DNA of 64,000 nucleotides, from positions 26,584 to 90,583 of the forward strand of contig JANNCV010000006.1 of the NCBI GenBank assembly GCA_031386985.1, in the 5' to 3' direction. A program made the translations under genes and the position numbers. Position 1 is the first letter of the stretch. Each line of letters begins with the position of its first letter. Shown here one piece after another: positions 1-7,933 of this stretch. The notes beneath the pieces were generated by a model. That model saw only the letters and a list, made by a program, of their open reading frames with translations, was not told where the DNA came from and did no database searches. This DNA comes from JANJUB01 sp031386985. GTDB lineage: Bacteria > Armatimonadota > Fimbriimonadia > Fimbriimonadales > Fimbriimonadaceae.

Positions 1-1
1 T

Positions 2-937
2 AACAGTAATCTCAACACCGATGTTTCGCCCTCCTATCCGGCTTCTTATGACCTGGACAATATCATCTCGGTCGCTTCAATCACGGCATCTGACCTTCGC
101 TCGTCCTTCTCAAACTACGGTGCGACGACGGTTGACCTGGGCGCCCCCGGTTCGAGCGTAAACAGCACCTATGGCAGCGGCTATGCTTCCCTCAGCGGAA
201 CCAGCATGGCGGGACCCCACGTCACCGGCGTCGTCGGATTGGTTTACGGTCAAAACCCATCGTGGACTTACTCTCAAGTTCGATCCCGCGTTATGAGCAC
301 AGTGCGTCCAACCGCCGCAATGGCTGGAATCACGGTCACAGGTGGAGTTGTGAATGCGGCCGCCGCAGTCGCGGGCGGTTCTTCGAATACACCTCCAACC
401 GTTACCATTTCGTCTCCGGGCGCGGGCTCGAGCTTCGCCCAAGGGGCAACCGTCACGTTTACGGGAACAGCAACGGACGTCGAGGATGGCAACTTGACCG
501 CGAACCTCGTTTGGACATCCAATGTTTCCGGCCAGATCGGGACGGGCGGTACGTTCACAAGAAATGACCTTGCGGCCGGAACTCACGTGGTTACAGCCTC
601 AGCTACCGATAGCGCAAGCGCGACGGGTAACGGGTCGGTTTCGTTTACGATCACTGTTGGCCTTCCGGCAGCCCCGTCGGGACTAACCGTCGTTAAACAA
701 TCGAATAACGTGGCGCGATGCAACTGGACCGATAACTCGACCAACGAAACAGATTTCGATGTCGAGCGACAATTCCGCTCCGGCGGAATATGGGTCAACA
801 CCACAACGATTTCGGTTGGGGCGAATGTAACTTCGCTCGTTGATGCGGCCGGAAACGGCCGATTCCGATACCGAGTCAAGGCCCGCAACGCGGCTGGTTC
901 GTCAGCGTTTACAGGGTGGGTTCAAGTTAACCTGTAA
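2..937 (+). CDS. Subtilisin-like serine protease, C-terminal part (5' truncated by window edge)
   Basis: Open from the window edge; 311 residues are visible. Residues 1-80 or so are the end of an S8 peptidase domain: the asparagine-rich region, the GAPG loop, then the GTSMAGPHV motif whose Ser (codon at 203-205) is the catalytic serine. The Asp and His of the triad lie upstream of the window. After it come an Ig-like/bacterial cadherin-type segment (from about residue 135, starting PPTVTISSP) and a fibronectin type III-like segment (from about residue 220) ending at the stop. This is the usual plan of a secreted, multi-domain protease. It is followed directly by a strong hairpin terminator, so it ends its transcript. 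The family assignment is firm; the substrate is unknown. Confidence 0.93.
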   Translation, partial: NSNLNTDVSPSYPASYDLDNIISVASITASDLRSSFSNYGATTVDLGAPGSSVNSTYGSGYASLSGTSMAGPHVTGVVGLVYGQNPSWTYSQVRSRVMSTVRPTAAMAGITVTGGVVNAAAAVAGGSSNTPPTVTISSPGAGSSFAQGATVTFTGTATDVEDGNLTANLVWTSNVSGQIGTGGTFTRNDLAAGTHVVTASATDSASATGNGSVSFTITVGLPAAPSGLTVVKQSNNVARCNWTDNSTNETDFDVERQFRSGGIWVNTTTISVGANVTSLVDAAGNGRFRYRVKARNAAGSSAFTGWVQVNL

Positions 938-946
938 CCGAAACAA

Positions 947-986
947 GGATTTAGACGGCACCTCAAAGTGCTGTCTAAATCCTTTT
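947..986 (+). terminator. Rho-independent terminator after the subtilase gene
   Basis: A 14-bp stem (947-960 with 969-982, one G-T pair) and an 8-nt loop are followed by TTTT, 10 bp after the stop codon. Confidence 0.85.
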
Positions 987-1021
987 AGGCTCTAGGCAAG
1001 CGATTTCGCGCTAGAGTTCAC

Positions 1022-1768
1022 CTACTTCAAAATCAATCCGACCGAGAAACTGCCTTCAAGCCCATTCGTCGAGTCCTTGACTTTCATCGTAAGGTGAGAG
1101 CCAACCGCCGTCCCATCAGCTTGTTTCGCTGAGTAGATTCCGTCTTGGGCGTTCGTCATGGATCGCTTGACATAGCCTTTCTTCCCTGCAAATTTGTCGT
1201 TCGTTGCTTCATCAAAGAACCACTGCGACGAGAAATCGTACGTTTTGTCGCCAGATTTGGAGTAGAGACGAATCTTGAAATGGATATGGTTGGTCCGGCC
1301 GCGGTAGTAGCCAGGGAAGATCGTTTGAATCTCGCAAGCCCCTTCCTTATCTGTTTTTTGGAAGCCGCGCAGCCACATTTGCCCGCTCGTATCCTCATCT
1401 TGGATTCCCGAGCTCGGTTCGCCCGAGTAGGTTCCACTTGCATCGGTATGCCAGATATCTACCTGAGCATTTTCCAGTGGGGTCGTTTTCCCTTCCACGA
1501 TTTTGAAGACTTTGATCTTGAGCAACAGCGGCTCGCCATCAACGACCGTTTTGCGGCGGGTCCCCTCGGTGACATTCTTGCGGTTGAGCTTATTGTCCAC
1601 AAAGAACGGTCCCTCCGTTAGCTCTGGCGTCGCCACCAAATCGAGAACAGGGGCAGCTTCGGCTTTAGCACCGCCCAGGAATAGCCCAAATCCTGATAGG
1701 GCGGCGGCGCGCAAGGCATCGCGCCGGGTTAGAATCGTGCCGATTGGTTGGTCATCATGTTCGCTCAT
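1022..1768 (-). CDS. Intradiol ring-cleavage dioxygenase-like protein, Tat-exported
   Basis: 248 residues. The N-terminus has a twin-arginine signal (TRRDALRAAALSGFGLFLGG, residues 14-33) that suggests export of a folded metalloprotein. The body matches the protocatechuate 3,4-/catechol 1,2-dioxygenase fold: TEGPF at 51-55, DIWHTDASGTYSG with the likely iron ligand Tyr114, and GYYRGRTNHIHF with a ligand Tyr at 154 or 155 and His161/His163. These enzymes open catechol-type rings between the two hydroxyls using Fe(III). The real substrate of the exported family members is often unknown. The gene is divergent from homogentisate dioxygenase with only 68 bp between starts. The start is supported by a -10 box (TAGAAT) 6 nt upstream. 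Confidence 0.88.
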   Translation of the reverse strand: MSEHDDQPIGTILTRRDALRAAALSGFGLFLGGAKAEAAPVLDLVATPELTEGPFFVDNKLNRKNVTEGTRRKTVVDGEPLLLKIKVFKIVEGKTTPLENAQVDIWHTDASGTYSGEPSSGIQDEDTSGQMWLRGFQKTDKEGACEIQTIFPGYYRGRTNHIHFKIRLYSKSGDKTYDFSSQWFFDEATNDKFAGKKGYVKRSMTNAQDGIYSAKQADGTAVGSHLTMKVKDSTNGLEGSFSVGLILK

Positions 1769-1774
1769 GAAGCT

Positions 1775-1780
1775 ATTCTA
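1775..1780 (-). promoter_or_regulatory. -10 box of the intradiol dioxygenase gene (leaderless pattern)
   Basis: TAGAAT on the minus strand, 6 nt before the ATG at 1768. No Shine-Dalgarno sequence fits between them. Confidence 0.55.
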
Positions 1781-1824
1781 CGCGGTCTCTCGTTTCGTTT
1801 GTTCGCAAGAGTAGCTCGGAGCAG

Positions 1825-1830
1825 TAAAAT
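1825..1830 (+). promoter_or_regulatory. -10 box of the homogentisate dioxygenase gene (leaderless pattern)
   Basis: TAAAAT, 6 nt before the ATG at 1837, with no Shine-Dalgarno sequence. It is the divergent partner of the box at 1775-1780. Confidence 0.55.
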
Positions 1831-1836
1831 AGAGAC

Positions 1837-3033
1837 ATGCCCCGTTACCATCGCTTAGGCAACGTCCCCGATCAACGTCATACCCAGTTCCGCAATGGTG
1901 GCGAGAAACTTCTGCCCGAACAGCTAATCAGCACCCGAGGATTCAGCGGACCGATGTCGCTCACCTACCACCTCAACCAACCCACCGAGGTCGCGAGTTG
2001 GGAAGATGGCGGCTATGTTCAGCCGGAGTTCTTAAAGGATGAAGCCCTTCACCATCGCCACCTCAAAACCGCCCGAATGAAGCCGATGGGCGACGCGGTT
2101 AGCGGTCGAATTCCGCTAATGGGAAACAGCGATTGCATCTGGTTTCAGGCTCTGATTGCCGAGCAGATGCAGGATTTCTACAAAAATGCCGAGGGCGATG
2201 AAATGCTGTTCATCCACGATGGATCGGGCGTGGCAGAGACGATGTATGGCAACATTCCTTTTGCGCCCGGCGACTATTTGGTTATTCCCCGCGGAACGAT
2301 TTATCGCTTGGTTTTTGATTCTCTGCCCGTGCGCATGATCGCGGTGGATAGCCATGGACCGATCGAGATTCCGCGCCGTTACAAGAACGAAGTTGGCCAG
2401 CTCTTAGAGCATGCGCCGTATCACGAGCGCGATATTCGGCCGCCATCAGAGTTGATTACCCACGACGTAAAAGGCGATTTTACGGTGAGAGTGAAGGCGC
2501 GGGGCCGGATCACGAACTACCATTACGCCACCCACCCCTTCGATATTGTCGGATGGGATGGCTTTGTTTATCCGTGGGCGTTCAGCATACATCGCTTTTC
2601 ACCGATCACGGGCAAACTCCACATGCCGCCACCGATTCATCAAACTTTCCAAGGAGCGGGGTTTGTTATCTGCTCGTTTTGCCCGCGAATGCTCGATTTT
2701 CACCCGGATGCCGTTGTCGTTCCTTATGTTCATTCGAACGTGGATTCGGACGAGATTTTGTATTACTGCAACGACAAATTCGGCTCACGCAAAGGCATCG
2801 AGGAAGGCTCAATCACGATTCACCCGCTCGGAATTCCGCACGGCCCCCAGCCTGGCGCAATGGAAGCCTCCATCGGAGCCACCAAAACTGATGAGCTGGC
2901 GGTGATGCTCGACACCCACGCCCCCCTCTATCTCACGGCTCAAGCCCTCGAAATAGAAGACCCGGATTACTGGAAGAGCTGGCAAAAGCGAGTAGACCCC
3001 ACTCCTGGAGTGCCTCACACGACGGGGGATTAG
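1837..3033 (+). CDS. hmgA: Homogentisate 1,2-dioxygenase
   Basis: 398 residues, about the usual length for bacterial HGD. It starts with the family-typical MPRYHRLGNVP and has the cupin body (GDYLVIPRGTIYRL near residue 145). The iron site is visible in the C-terminal half: YVHSNVDSDE supplies a His and a Glu, and GIPHGPQPG a second His. The enzyme opens homogentisate to maleylacetoacetate in phenylalanine/tyrosine breakdown. No maleylacetoacetate isomerase, fumarylacetoacetase or HPPD gene is in the window, so the pathway is scattered or partial here. The neighbour in the opposite direction is another ring-cleaving dioxygenase. I would call this an HGD-family enzyme with high confidence; exact substrate use is inferred. 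Confidence 0.92.
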   Translation: MPRYHRLGNVPDQRHTQFRNGGEKLLPEQLISTRGFSGPMSLTYHLNQPTEVASWEDGGYVQPEFLKDEALHHRHLKTARMKPMGDAVSGRIPLMGNSDCIWFQALIAEQMQDFYKNAEGDEMLFIHDGSGVAETMYGNIPFAPGDYLVIPRGTIYRLVFDSLPVRMIAVDSHGPIEIPRRYKNEVGQLLEHAPYHERDIRPPSELITHDVKGDFTVRVKARGRITNYHYATHPFDIVGWDGFVYPWAFSIHRFSPITGKLHMPPPIHQTFQGAGFVICSFCPRMLDFHPDAVVVPYVHSNVDSDEILYYCNDKFGSRKGIEEGSITIHPLGIPHGPQPGAMEASIGATKTDELAVMLDTHAPLYLTAQALEIEDPDYWKSWQKRVDPTPGVPHTTGD

Positions 3034-3061
3034 TGGAAAGCTACCCGTTCCCGCACCCGAT

Positions 3062-3301
3062 TTATGGGCTCGCGGTAATTCCGGTCAGTTCAAAGAATTC
3101 AGTGTAATGACACGAGTCGCAGCCGAGTGTCGCATACGTCGGCAAGGGGTCAACACCGTTCGCCTTGGGGTCAAATCGTTTTGACCGAGTCATTTCCACA
3201 ACGGGCCCCCTCCGGCTCATCGTGCCTCGGTTACAAATAGGGCAAATCCGTTGCGCCCCCGCTATCCTGGTTATCTCAGCCGCGAAAAAACGATGATCCA
3301 T
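3062..3301 (-). CDS. Small zinc-ribbon protein
   Basis: 79 residues. Two cysteine pairs, CPIC (around residue 20) and CDSC (around residue 60), fit a zinc ribbon. Between them is a basic stretch (RSKRFDPKANG). No enzymatic motif is visible and I do not recognise a named family. It is convergent with hmgA (29 bp apart). The start is supported by a TATACT box at 3309-3314, 7 nt upstream. Confidence 0.7.
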   Translation of the reverse strand: MDHRFFAAEITRIAGAQRICPICNRGTMSRRGPVVEMTRSKRFDPKANGVDPLPTYATLGCDSCHYTEFFELTGITASP

Positions 3302-3402
3302 CCCCGCCAGTATATCTCAGCCACCCTCCCAAACCTCGTCGCAGCCTGAGCCCACCTTGCCGATAACGAACCCCCAAAAGGCGCAGAAATGATTTCTGTT
3401 GT

Positions 3403-3777
3403 TCAGAGCACCTTTGCCGTGGAGCAGGCGGGGGCCAGGTCTTTCCCAACTCCAGAGATCGTCACCGTCGTCTCGCTCGATTCACCGAGGGCATTGATTT
3501 GATCCAAATAGAGCTTGATTCGTCGGAACATCACCCATTCGTTGCCCCTTTGGTAGAGCCACGCCAAATAGAAAAAACGCCGCCCATCGCCATGATGATA
3601 AACCGCGTCGCCGGTCCAATGCATTTCGCCCTTACGATTAGGCTTCAACTGGATCACCGGGCGATAAGGGTCGGGTGAGTAGCCCGTTTTGGATTGCAGT
3701 AGAAGCTGAATCGCTCCGTAGGGCAAGAACTCTGATGGCGCATCCGAAACTTCGATGTTAACGACAACAGATTCCAT
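3403..3777 (-). CDS. DUF5990-like protein
   Basis: 124 residues. The start at 3777 (MESVVVNIEV) is preferred over an in-frame extension to 3906, because the extension translates palindromic-repeat DNA and breaks the family's usual N-terminus. The core pattern, a beta strand, then AIQLLLQ, then QLKPNRKGEMHWTG and GRRFFYLAWLYQRG, resembles the DUF5990 family, a small beta-rich cytosolic protein of unknown role. No catalytic residue is evident. It borders the first repeat island. Confidence 0.65.
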   Translation of the reverse strand: MESVVVNIEVSDAPSEFLPYGAIQLLLQSKTGYSPDPYRPVIQLKPNRKGEMHWTGDAVYHHGDGRRFFYLAWLYQRGNEWVMFRRIKLYLDQINALGESSETTVTISGVGKDLAPACSTAKVL

Positions 3778-4140
3778 CGCCAAACTGTACCATCCCGTTC
3801 GCCGTTCCCCGGGGCTTGCGACTAGCAAGCTCGAATGGGCGCATGGTACAAAGTGGGCGAAGCTCGCAACAGATTCACGAACCCCACGAATGCCTTGGAA
3901 CCACATTGTGCGCCCCGCGAACGCTTTAGAGAGGCTCAGAGCCGCATCCCACGAGAGCCTTCGGAAAGCGGGACTTAGGCGATGTTAGGTTCAAATCAAG
4001 CATTCGAGGCGATTACTAGCGAGGACGCGGAGTTGCCTTAACGCGGATACGCTGCAACCCGCGGTTTCGGGATGGTTCGAATTCGCGAGAGCCGGGTACG
4101 ATGCCACCCGCGGTCCCCACCCTGGAAGGCGTGCCATCGT
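3778..4140. other. Gene-free border of the first repeat island
   Basis: No credible gene. It holds a degenerate copy of the palindrome family tail near 3837-3870 (GCGCATGG...GGGCGAAGCTC), then GC-rich sequence leading into the 21-bp tandem array. Confidence 0.5.
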
Positions 4141-4413
4141 TTCTGAACCGTCCCGAGGAGGCCCGGACTCCTTCCGGAACCGCTCGGAATACTCAAGCCC
4201 TCGCTCCGAATCTTCCGGGGTTCGCTCCGAACCATCCCGGCCCGCCCTGGCCCATCCCGAGCGCTCCCTGAACCAGTCGGAACATCCTACGAACCACTCC
4301 GAGCGCGCCCGCCCCCGCTCCGGCTCGCTCCGAACCTCCCCGGTCGCGGACTAACCCATCCCGGGCTCGCTCTGAATCATCCCGAACATGGTCCGAAGGT
4401 CCCAGAACTGGCC
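4141..4413. repeat. 21-bp tandem repeat array, 13 degenerate units
   Basis: Stepping by 21 bases from 4141 keeps a shared frame: units begin at 4141, 4162, 4183, 4204, 4225, 4246, 4267, 4288, 4309, 4330, 4351, 4372 and 4393. The best unit is CTCCGAACCATCCCGGCCCG plus C (4225-4245). Units differ by substitutions, not indels. The minus strand is nearly open (one stop) with a 7-residue period, but codon content and the stop argue against a gene. A related array lies at 58342-58614. Confidence 0.8.
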
Positions 4414-4584
4414 CCGTAGGTTCAAACTGCGTGCGTTAGCACCCCGAGCCATGCACCCTCGTTCCCGCGATCTCTTGTGACGCTGTTGAAATCTCCATAG
4501 CCTTGCTTCACGAAGATGGTTGCACCCGGTGATTCCAAATTGCTCACTCGTGAGTGAGCAGAGGAAGGCAGGTAGCGCAGGCGG

Positions 4585-4660
4585 CGTATGGCGCGAGGTG
4601 CGCGGAGCTATCAAAAATCCATGTTTAAGGCACTTCGGGTCCTCGCGCCATACGATCTCT
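4585..4660. repeat. Palindromic repeat (REP-like), long-loop hairpin
   Basis: A perfect 14-bp inverted repeat, CGTATGGCGCGAGG at 4585-4598 with its complement at 4641-4654, encloses about 42 bp. The left arm's tail (minus strand GCTCCGCGCACCTCGCGCCA) matches the end of the mobile element at 43299. The right part (CTTCGGGTCCTCGCGCC) matches the element at 59184-59251. Confidence 0.75.
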
Positions 4661-4768
4661 TTCCCATTGCTTACTCCCGCCGATTGGATCACGTGGCGCT
4701 TCTTGTAGTTTTTATGAGGCTGGTATTCTGGGGATTCCAGTTTGAGTTTACACCCGGGCGAATGCTAG

Positions 4769-4823
4769 AGCGCCATACGCCCAGGGGGATCGTCTGGCAC
4801 GAAATGCGCGAAGTTCATTCAAA
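4769..4823 (+). repeat. Palindromic repeat (REP-like), short-loop copy
   Basis: GCGCCATACG, a G-rich spacer, then CGTCTGGCAC form an imperfect hairpin, followed by the family tail GAAATGCGCGAAGTTCATTC. Same layout as 6185-6239 and 6753-6812. Confidence 0.7.
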
Positions 4824-4974
4824 ATCGGAATGGGGAGCGAACGGGTTCGGCTACCTCGGATGGAGCTGGTGGGGGCGGAGCGGGAGATGTGTTTGGGGGT
4901 TTTGCGGCAGGCGATGCCCAAGACGTAGGGCTTCATCCGCAACCCCGTTGTGGGTGGGGCGGGGCGGCCGCCTG

Positions 4975-5946
4975 TTACCCAGTCCCCGTCCCGGTCTCTG
5001 GCGTCTCAGGAAAGAACTGGTCCTCGTTATAGCCGACCGAGCGGAGAAGCAAAATCATCTCTGGAAGAGTCTTCTCTCCCAGCTTAGTTATCTGGGACTC
5101 CACTTCCTTGACGATCGACCCGTCACGAGTCGATTTCATGCGCGAGACGCCATTCTGCATGATCTCCATCGTCTTGGCCCTAAGTGAGAGATGCTTTTCG
5201 TGGAACTCGCGAAGGCGCCTTGGCGGTTTAAGGACCGAGAGGTCAGAAAGATAACGTCCATAAGGGGGAAGCCCCTTCTCCATGTATGCAATGAATGCAT
5301 CCATTCCGCGTTTTTGGTCGTTACGCATGAGATCAATGACCTCTTGAGTGTTCGTTTGGGCCACGGCGGATTCAGACTCGGACCGCATCCACAAGCTTCT
5401 TAGCTCATTAATGTAAGATTGCTCTACCTCCTTCTCAGTCGGCATATACTGCATGTAAGGGAAAGAGTGCAGTGGGCCGTGCACAATCGACGGAACGAAC
5501 GCAAAGAGCAGGAACGCAATGGGGGCGGCGTACGCGGCTAACGTGCACGTCGCTGCTCCAACTTTTTCGGGCGGCTCTTCTCCGGGTTCGCGTCTTGACA
5601 TGCCTCGCGCTACCGTCCAGTACAACCCAAACACCATGAGCAGCATCTCAGGCCAGAGAAGCCATGAGGGGTAAAACGCAAACTGAGAACGAAGGAAGTA
5701 AGTGAACGCAACAACGAAACCGACTAGAAGAAACACACCAACAAGTGCGCCCAAAAACGCGAGTAAGACGCCGACTTTACGACGACGTGGGTGCAAATGC
5801 GCTGTCTCATCCGGGCCAGCTATCATGGCCCCAGGGAGCCACAACAGACACGAAGGCCACATCAGGATCGCCAGGATCCCCTGCAACCAGTTAAAGATCA
5901 CATAGAGACCGAGCAATCCCAGGACAATCTGGAAAACAACTTGCAT
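4975..5946 (-). CDS. Membrane protein with a cytoplasmic helical tail, unknown function
   Basis: 323 residues. The N-terminal half has about four hydrophobic helices (roughly residues 3-25, 27-45, 58-85, 95-112, with a further one near 133-155). The C-terminal half (about 165-310) is charged and helix-rich, with many Arg/Glu/Lys and no clear motif. It ends in a Thr/Gly tail (TGTGTG). I do not recognise a family. It sits between palindromic repeats on both sides, with no operon partner, so it may be lineage-specific. The reading frame and hydrophobic pattern make it a real gene. Confidence 0.72.
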   Translation of the reverse strand: MQVVFQIVLGLLGLYVIFNWLQGILAILMWPSCLLWLPGAMIAGPDETAHLHPRRRKVGVLLAFLGALVGVFLLVGFVVAFTYFLRSQFAFYPSWLLWPEMLLMVFGLYWTVARGMSRREPGEEPPEKVGAATCTLAAYAAPIAFLLFAFVPSIVHGPLHSFPYMQYMPTEKEVEQSYINELRSLWMRSESESAVAQTNTQEVIDLMRNDQKRGMDAFIAYMEKGLPPYGRYLSDLSVLKPPRRLREFHEKHLSLRAKTMEIMQNGVSRMKSTRDGSIVKEVESQITKLGEKTLPEMILLLRSVGYNEDQFFPETPETGTGTG

Positions 5947-6184
5947 TTAAACTACCCCGTAACCCTCCCCTTCGTGGGAGGGGTGGGCCGTGTTGGAGAC
6001 CAGATAACCTAGGCGTACTCGATCGCTCTTTGGCATGCCCCCGGTTGTACCTAATGTAAACTCGAGAATGCAAGTTTATGACGAAACTTCAGGCGGCTCC
6101 GCGTCCTCGCGCCGATACGATATCTTCCCATTTGCCTGCTTCCAACCGATGGAATAACGGTCGCGCGGCAGGTGGCGGCCCAGA

Positions 6185-6239
6185 GCGCCATACGCCCGGG
6201 GGGGATCGTATGGCGCGAAATGCGTCGAGCTCATTCAAA
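6185..6239 (+). repeat. Palindromic repeat (REP-like), perfect hairpin
   Basis: GCGCCATACG (6185-6194) and CGTATGGCGC (6207-6216) form a perfect 10-bp stem over a G-rich loop, followed by GAAATGCGTCGAGCTCATTC. About 80 bp upstream, 6103-6141 carries the partner module (CCTCGCGCCGATACGATATC), so the composite covers about 6090-6240. Confidence 0.78.
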
Positions 6240-6259
6240 GCATGGATTGGAACCGAAGT

Positions 6260-6569
6260 TCAGTTGGGCCCCAGATTGGGTCCCCAAAAACGATAGGCGT
6301 CGTTTGGCGTCACGAGGCAGCCCCTGCACCTTGTTTCGGCCCCCGCGGCTAAAAGGCCAAGAGCTAAATAAGTCGAAATTTCTCTTACCTGGCAACTGGA
6401 ATCTTGATTTGGAATGTTTTCGATCATCCTTTCGGCGTCGCTCCGTGTCATGAACAGTGGAACGATTGTTCCATTTTTCGTCCGAAGTGACGAATGGCAT
6501 CGGCACTCCATCTACCAATTGTAGAACGAAGTATGAAGTCGAGCTTTCTGGAACGTCGCTAATATCCAT
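6260..6569 (-). pseudogene. Small Tic22-like or unknown protein, frameshifted
   Basis: Two overlapping frames join into one plausible protein of about 103 residues. From the ATG at 6569 the first frame gives MDISDVPESSTSYFVLQLVD up to TSDEK. The second frame then continues NGTIVPLFMTRSDAERMIEN to a stop at 6260. The switch falls at a run of five Ts on the plus strand (6474-6478), where one extra base would restore a single frame. The VPLFMTRSDAERMI strand-helix pattern resembles proteins in which a 'value plus index' domain repeats, such as Tic22/SseB-like folds, but this is weak. It may be a broken gene or a homopolymer sequence error. Confidence 0.5.
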
Positions 6570-6674
6570 GTTTCAGTTATGTAGGATACTTCGTGGCTAC
6601 GCTAGCTACCAATTTTTGAAACATCAGATCCTCGCACCATGAGAACGCTTTCCCGTGCGTAACCCCACGATTCA

Positions 6675-6812
6675 GGCGCCTCGCGGGTCTCGCGCCATGC
6701 ACTGTGCCCTTGCGAATCGATTCATTTCTTGTTTCCTTAAACGCCAGCCGGGTGTATGGTGCCACACGCCCACGGGGATCGTATGGCACGAGATGCGCGA
6801 AGCTCATTCAAC
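6675..6812 (+). repeat. Composite palindromic repeat upstream of the PIN gene
   Basis: Left module near 6675-6702 (GTCTCGCGCCATGCA). The right module has a hairpin GTGCCACACG (6759-6768) with CGTATGGCAC (6780-6789, 9 of 10 pairs), then the tail GAGATGCGCGAAGCTCATTC. It ends 36 bp before the PIN gene start. Confidence 0.7.
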
Positions 6813-6847
6813 ATATCCGTCAGCGTAGAAGCTATGCTATTGACAGA

Positions 6848-7879
6848 ATGGTTGTGATCCTTGATACCTGCTGCATCATGCCTGAATTCTGGTTCGTGGA
6901 CGGAGTACCTAACAAACTATTGGAGAAAGCAGAACAACTCGGCTATACATTCGCCTTGCCAGAAATCGTTTTGCAAGAGTTGGTGGCAAACTTCCGCGAT
7001 AAGTTAGATTCTGCAAAGAAAAAGCATTCAGAATTCAACTCCCTAGCGAGACTCGAAGATGTGGATTACGAGTCGTTGATTCACCAACGAACCGAGGAGT
7101 ACGACAAGATTCTGCGGAAAGTGTTTGATGAAAGGGAAAATGAACGTAAAGTGCTTCCCCTACCCAAGGTCAAGCATCAGGATGTGATCAAGCGAATTTG
7201 TGACAGGCGCAAACCATTTCGGCACGAAGGCGACAAGGGTTACAAGGACTTTCTCTTGTGGCGAACGATTGTTGCCGTAGCGAAAGTGGAACAAGTCTGC
7301 TTCGTTAGCGAGAATACAGCTGACTTCGGCGACAGGAATCAATTGCTTACTGACTACCGTGACGATCTTAGGAGGGCAGGCATACCAACGGAGCGTGTCT
7401 TGTATTATTCATCACCCAAGGACTTCTACGATATTGAATGCAAACCCAAGCTCGATCGGTTGCGAGAGATTGAAGAAGGTGTGTCCGAAGGCAAGGTCGG
7501 ATCATTTGATCTGGAAAAATGGTTGTTGCAAATGGGGCCCCAACTTTACGAGGATGTTAAGCTGAATCCCACTTATTTCTTCGATGAGGAATGGCTCACA
7601 TCAGCTACCGTCATTCATACCGGCATTCCTGAAGGATTCAACAGCGATTCAGCCTATCGCTTGGACGACCAACTTGTTTGGATAGACATTGCATTCAGGC
7701 AGGCACTAACGATTAAGGCCGTTGGTCGAATCCCTGATGGACCTGTGGAAGGCTGGGCATCATACGAAGAAGACAGTTTTGAGCTGGACATTCTAATGCG
7801 GGTTTTCTTTGATGAAGTTGCTCAAACGATTTCAAATTTCGCCATCCAGTTAGTGGAGCACTCACCCAAAGATTCTTAG
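6848..7879 (+). CDS. PIN-like domain nuclease (DUF4935 type)
   Basis: 343 residues. The start at 6848 is chosen because the upstream in-frame extension translates the palindromic repeat. The first 165 residues have the acidic PIN pattern: Asp6 in VVILDTC, Glu39/Glu44 in LPEIVLQELV, Asp134 in GYKDFLLW, and Asn156/Asp159 in SENTADF. These fit a metal-dependent single-strand RNA/DNA nuclease. Residues 165-343 form a second domain with no motif I know. There is no adjacent antitoxin, so it is not a classic VapBC pair. DUF4935 proteins are also found as toxic effectors in phage defence, but here that is only inference. It is more AT-rich than its neighbours and sits beside a repeat island, consistent with transfer. 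Confidence 0.8.
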   Translation: MVVILDTCCIMPEFWFVDGVPNKLLEKAEQLGYTFALPEIVLQELVANFRDKLDSAKKKHSEFNSLARLEDVDYESLIHQRTEEYDKILRKVFDERENERKVLPLPKVKHQDVIKRICDRRKPFRHEGDKGYKDFLLWRTIVAVAKVEQVCFVSENTADFGDRNQLLTDYRDDLRRAGIPTERVLYYSSPKDFYDIECKPKLDRLREIEEGVSEGKVGSFDLEKWLLQMGPQLYEDVKLNPTYFFDEEWLTSATVIHTGIPEGFNSDSAYRLDDQLVWIDIAFRQALTIKAVGRIPDGPVEGWASYEEDSFELDILMRVFFDEVAQTISNFAIQLVEHSPKDS

Positions 7880-7921
7880 GCACTTCCGAACGCAACAATC
7901 CCCACAATCCCCCAAACGCTT

Positions 7922-7927
7922 CATAAT
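7922..7927 (+). promoter_or_regulatory. -10 box of typA (leaderless pattern)
   Basis: CATAAT, 6 nt before the ATG at 7934, with no Shine-Dalgarno sequence. Confidence 0.5.
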
Positions 7928-7933
7928 GATCTA

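Noticed and set aside
3403..3906. Longer start for the DUF5990-like gene
   Set aside because: The extra 43 codons translate a degenerate palindromic repeat (FAHFVPCAHSS, a phrase seen in other repeat copies).
4141..4413. CRISPR array
   Set aside because: Units are contiguous at 21 bp with no unique spacers and no cas genes nearby.
4588..5187. Plus-strand frame of 199 codons starting in the palindromic repeat
   Set aside because: It translates repeat DNA and then the antisense of the membrane protein gene at 4975-5946. No family or RBS.
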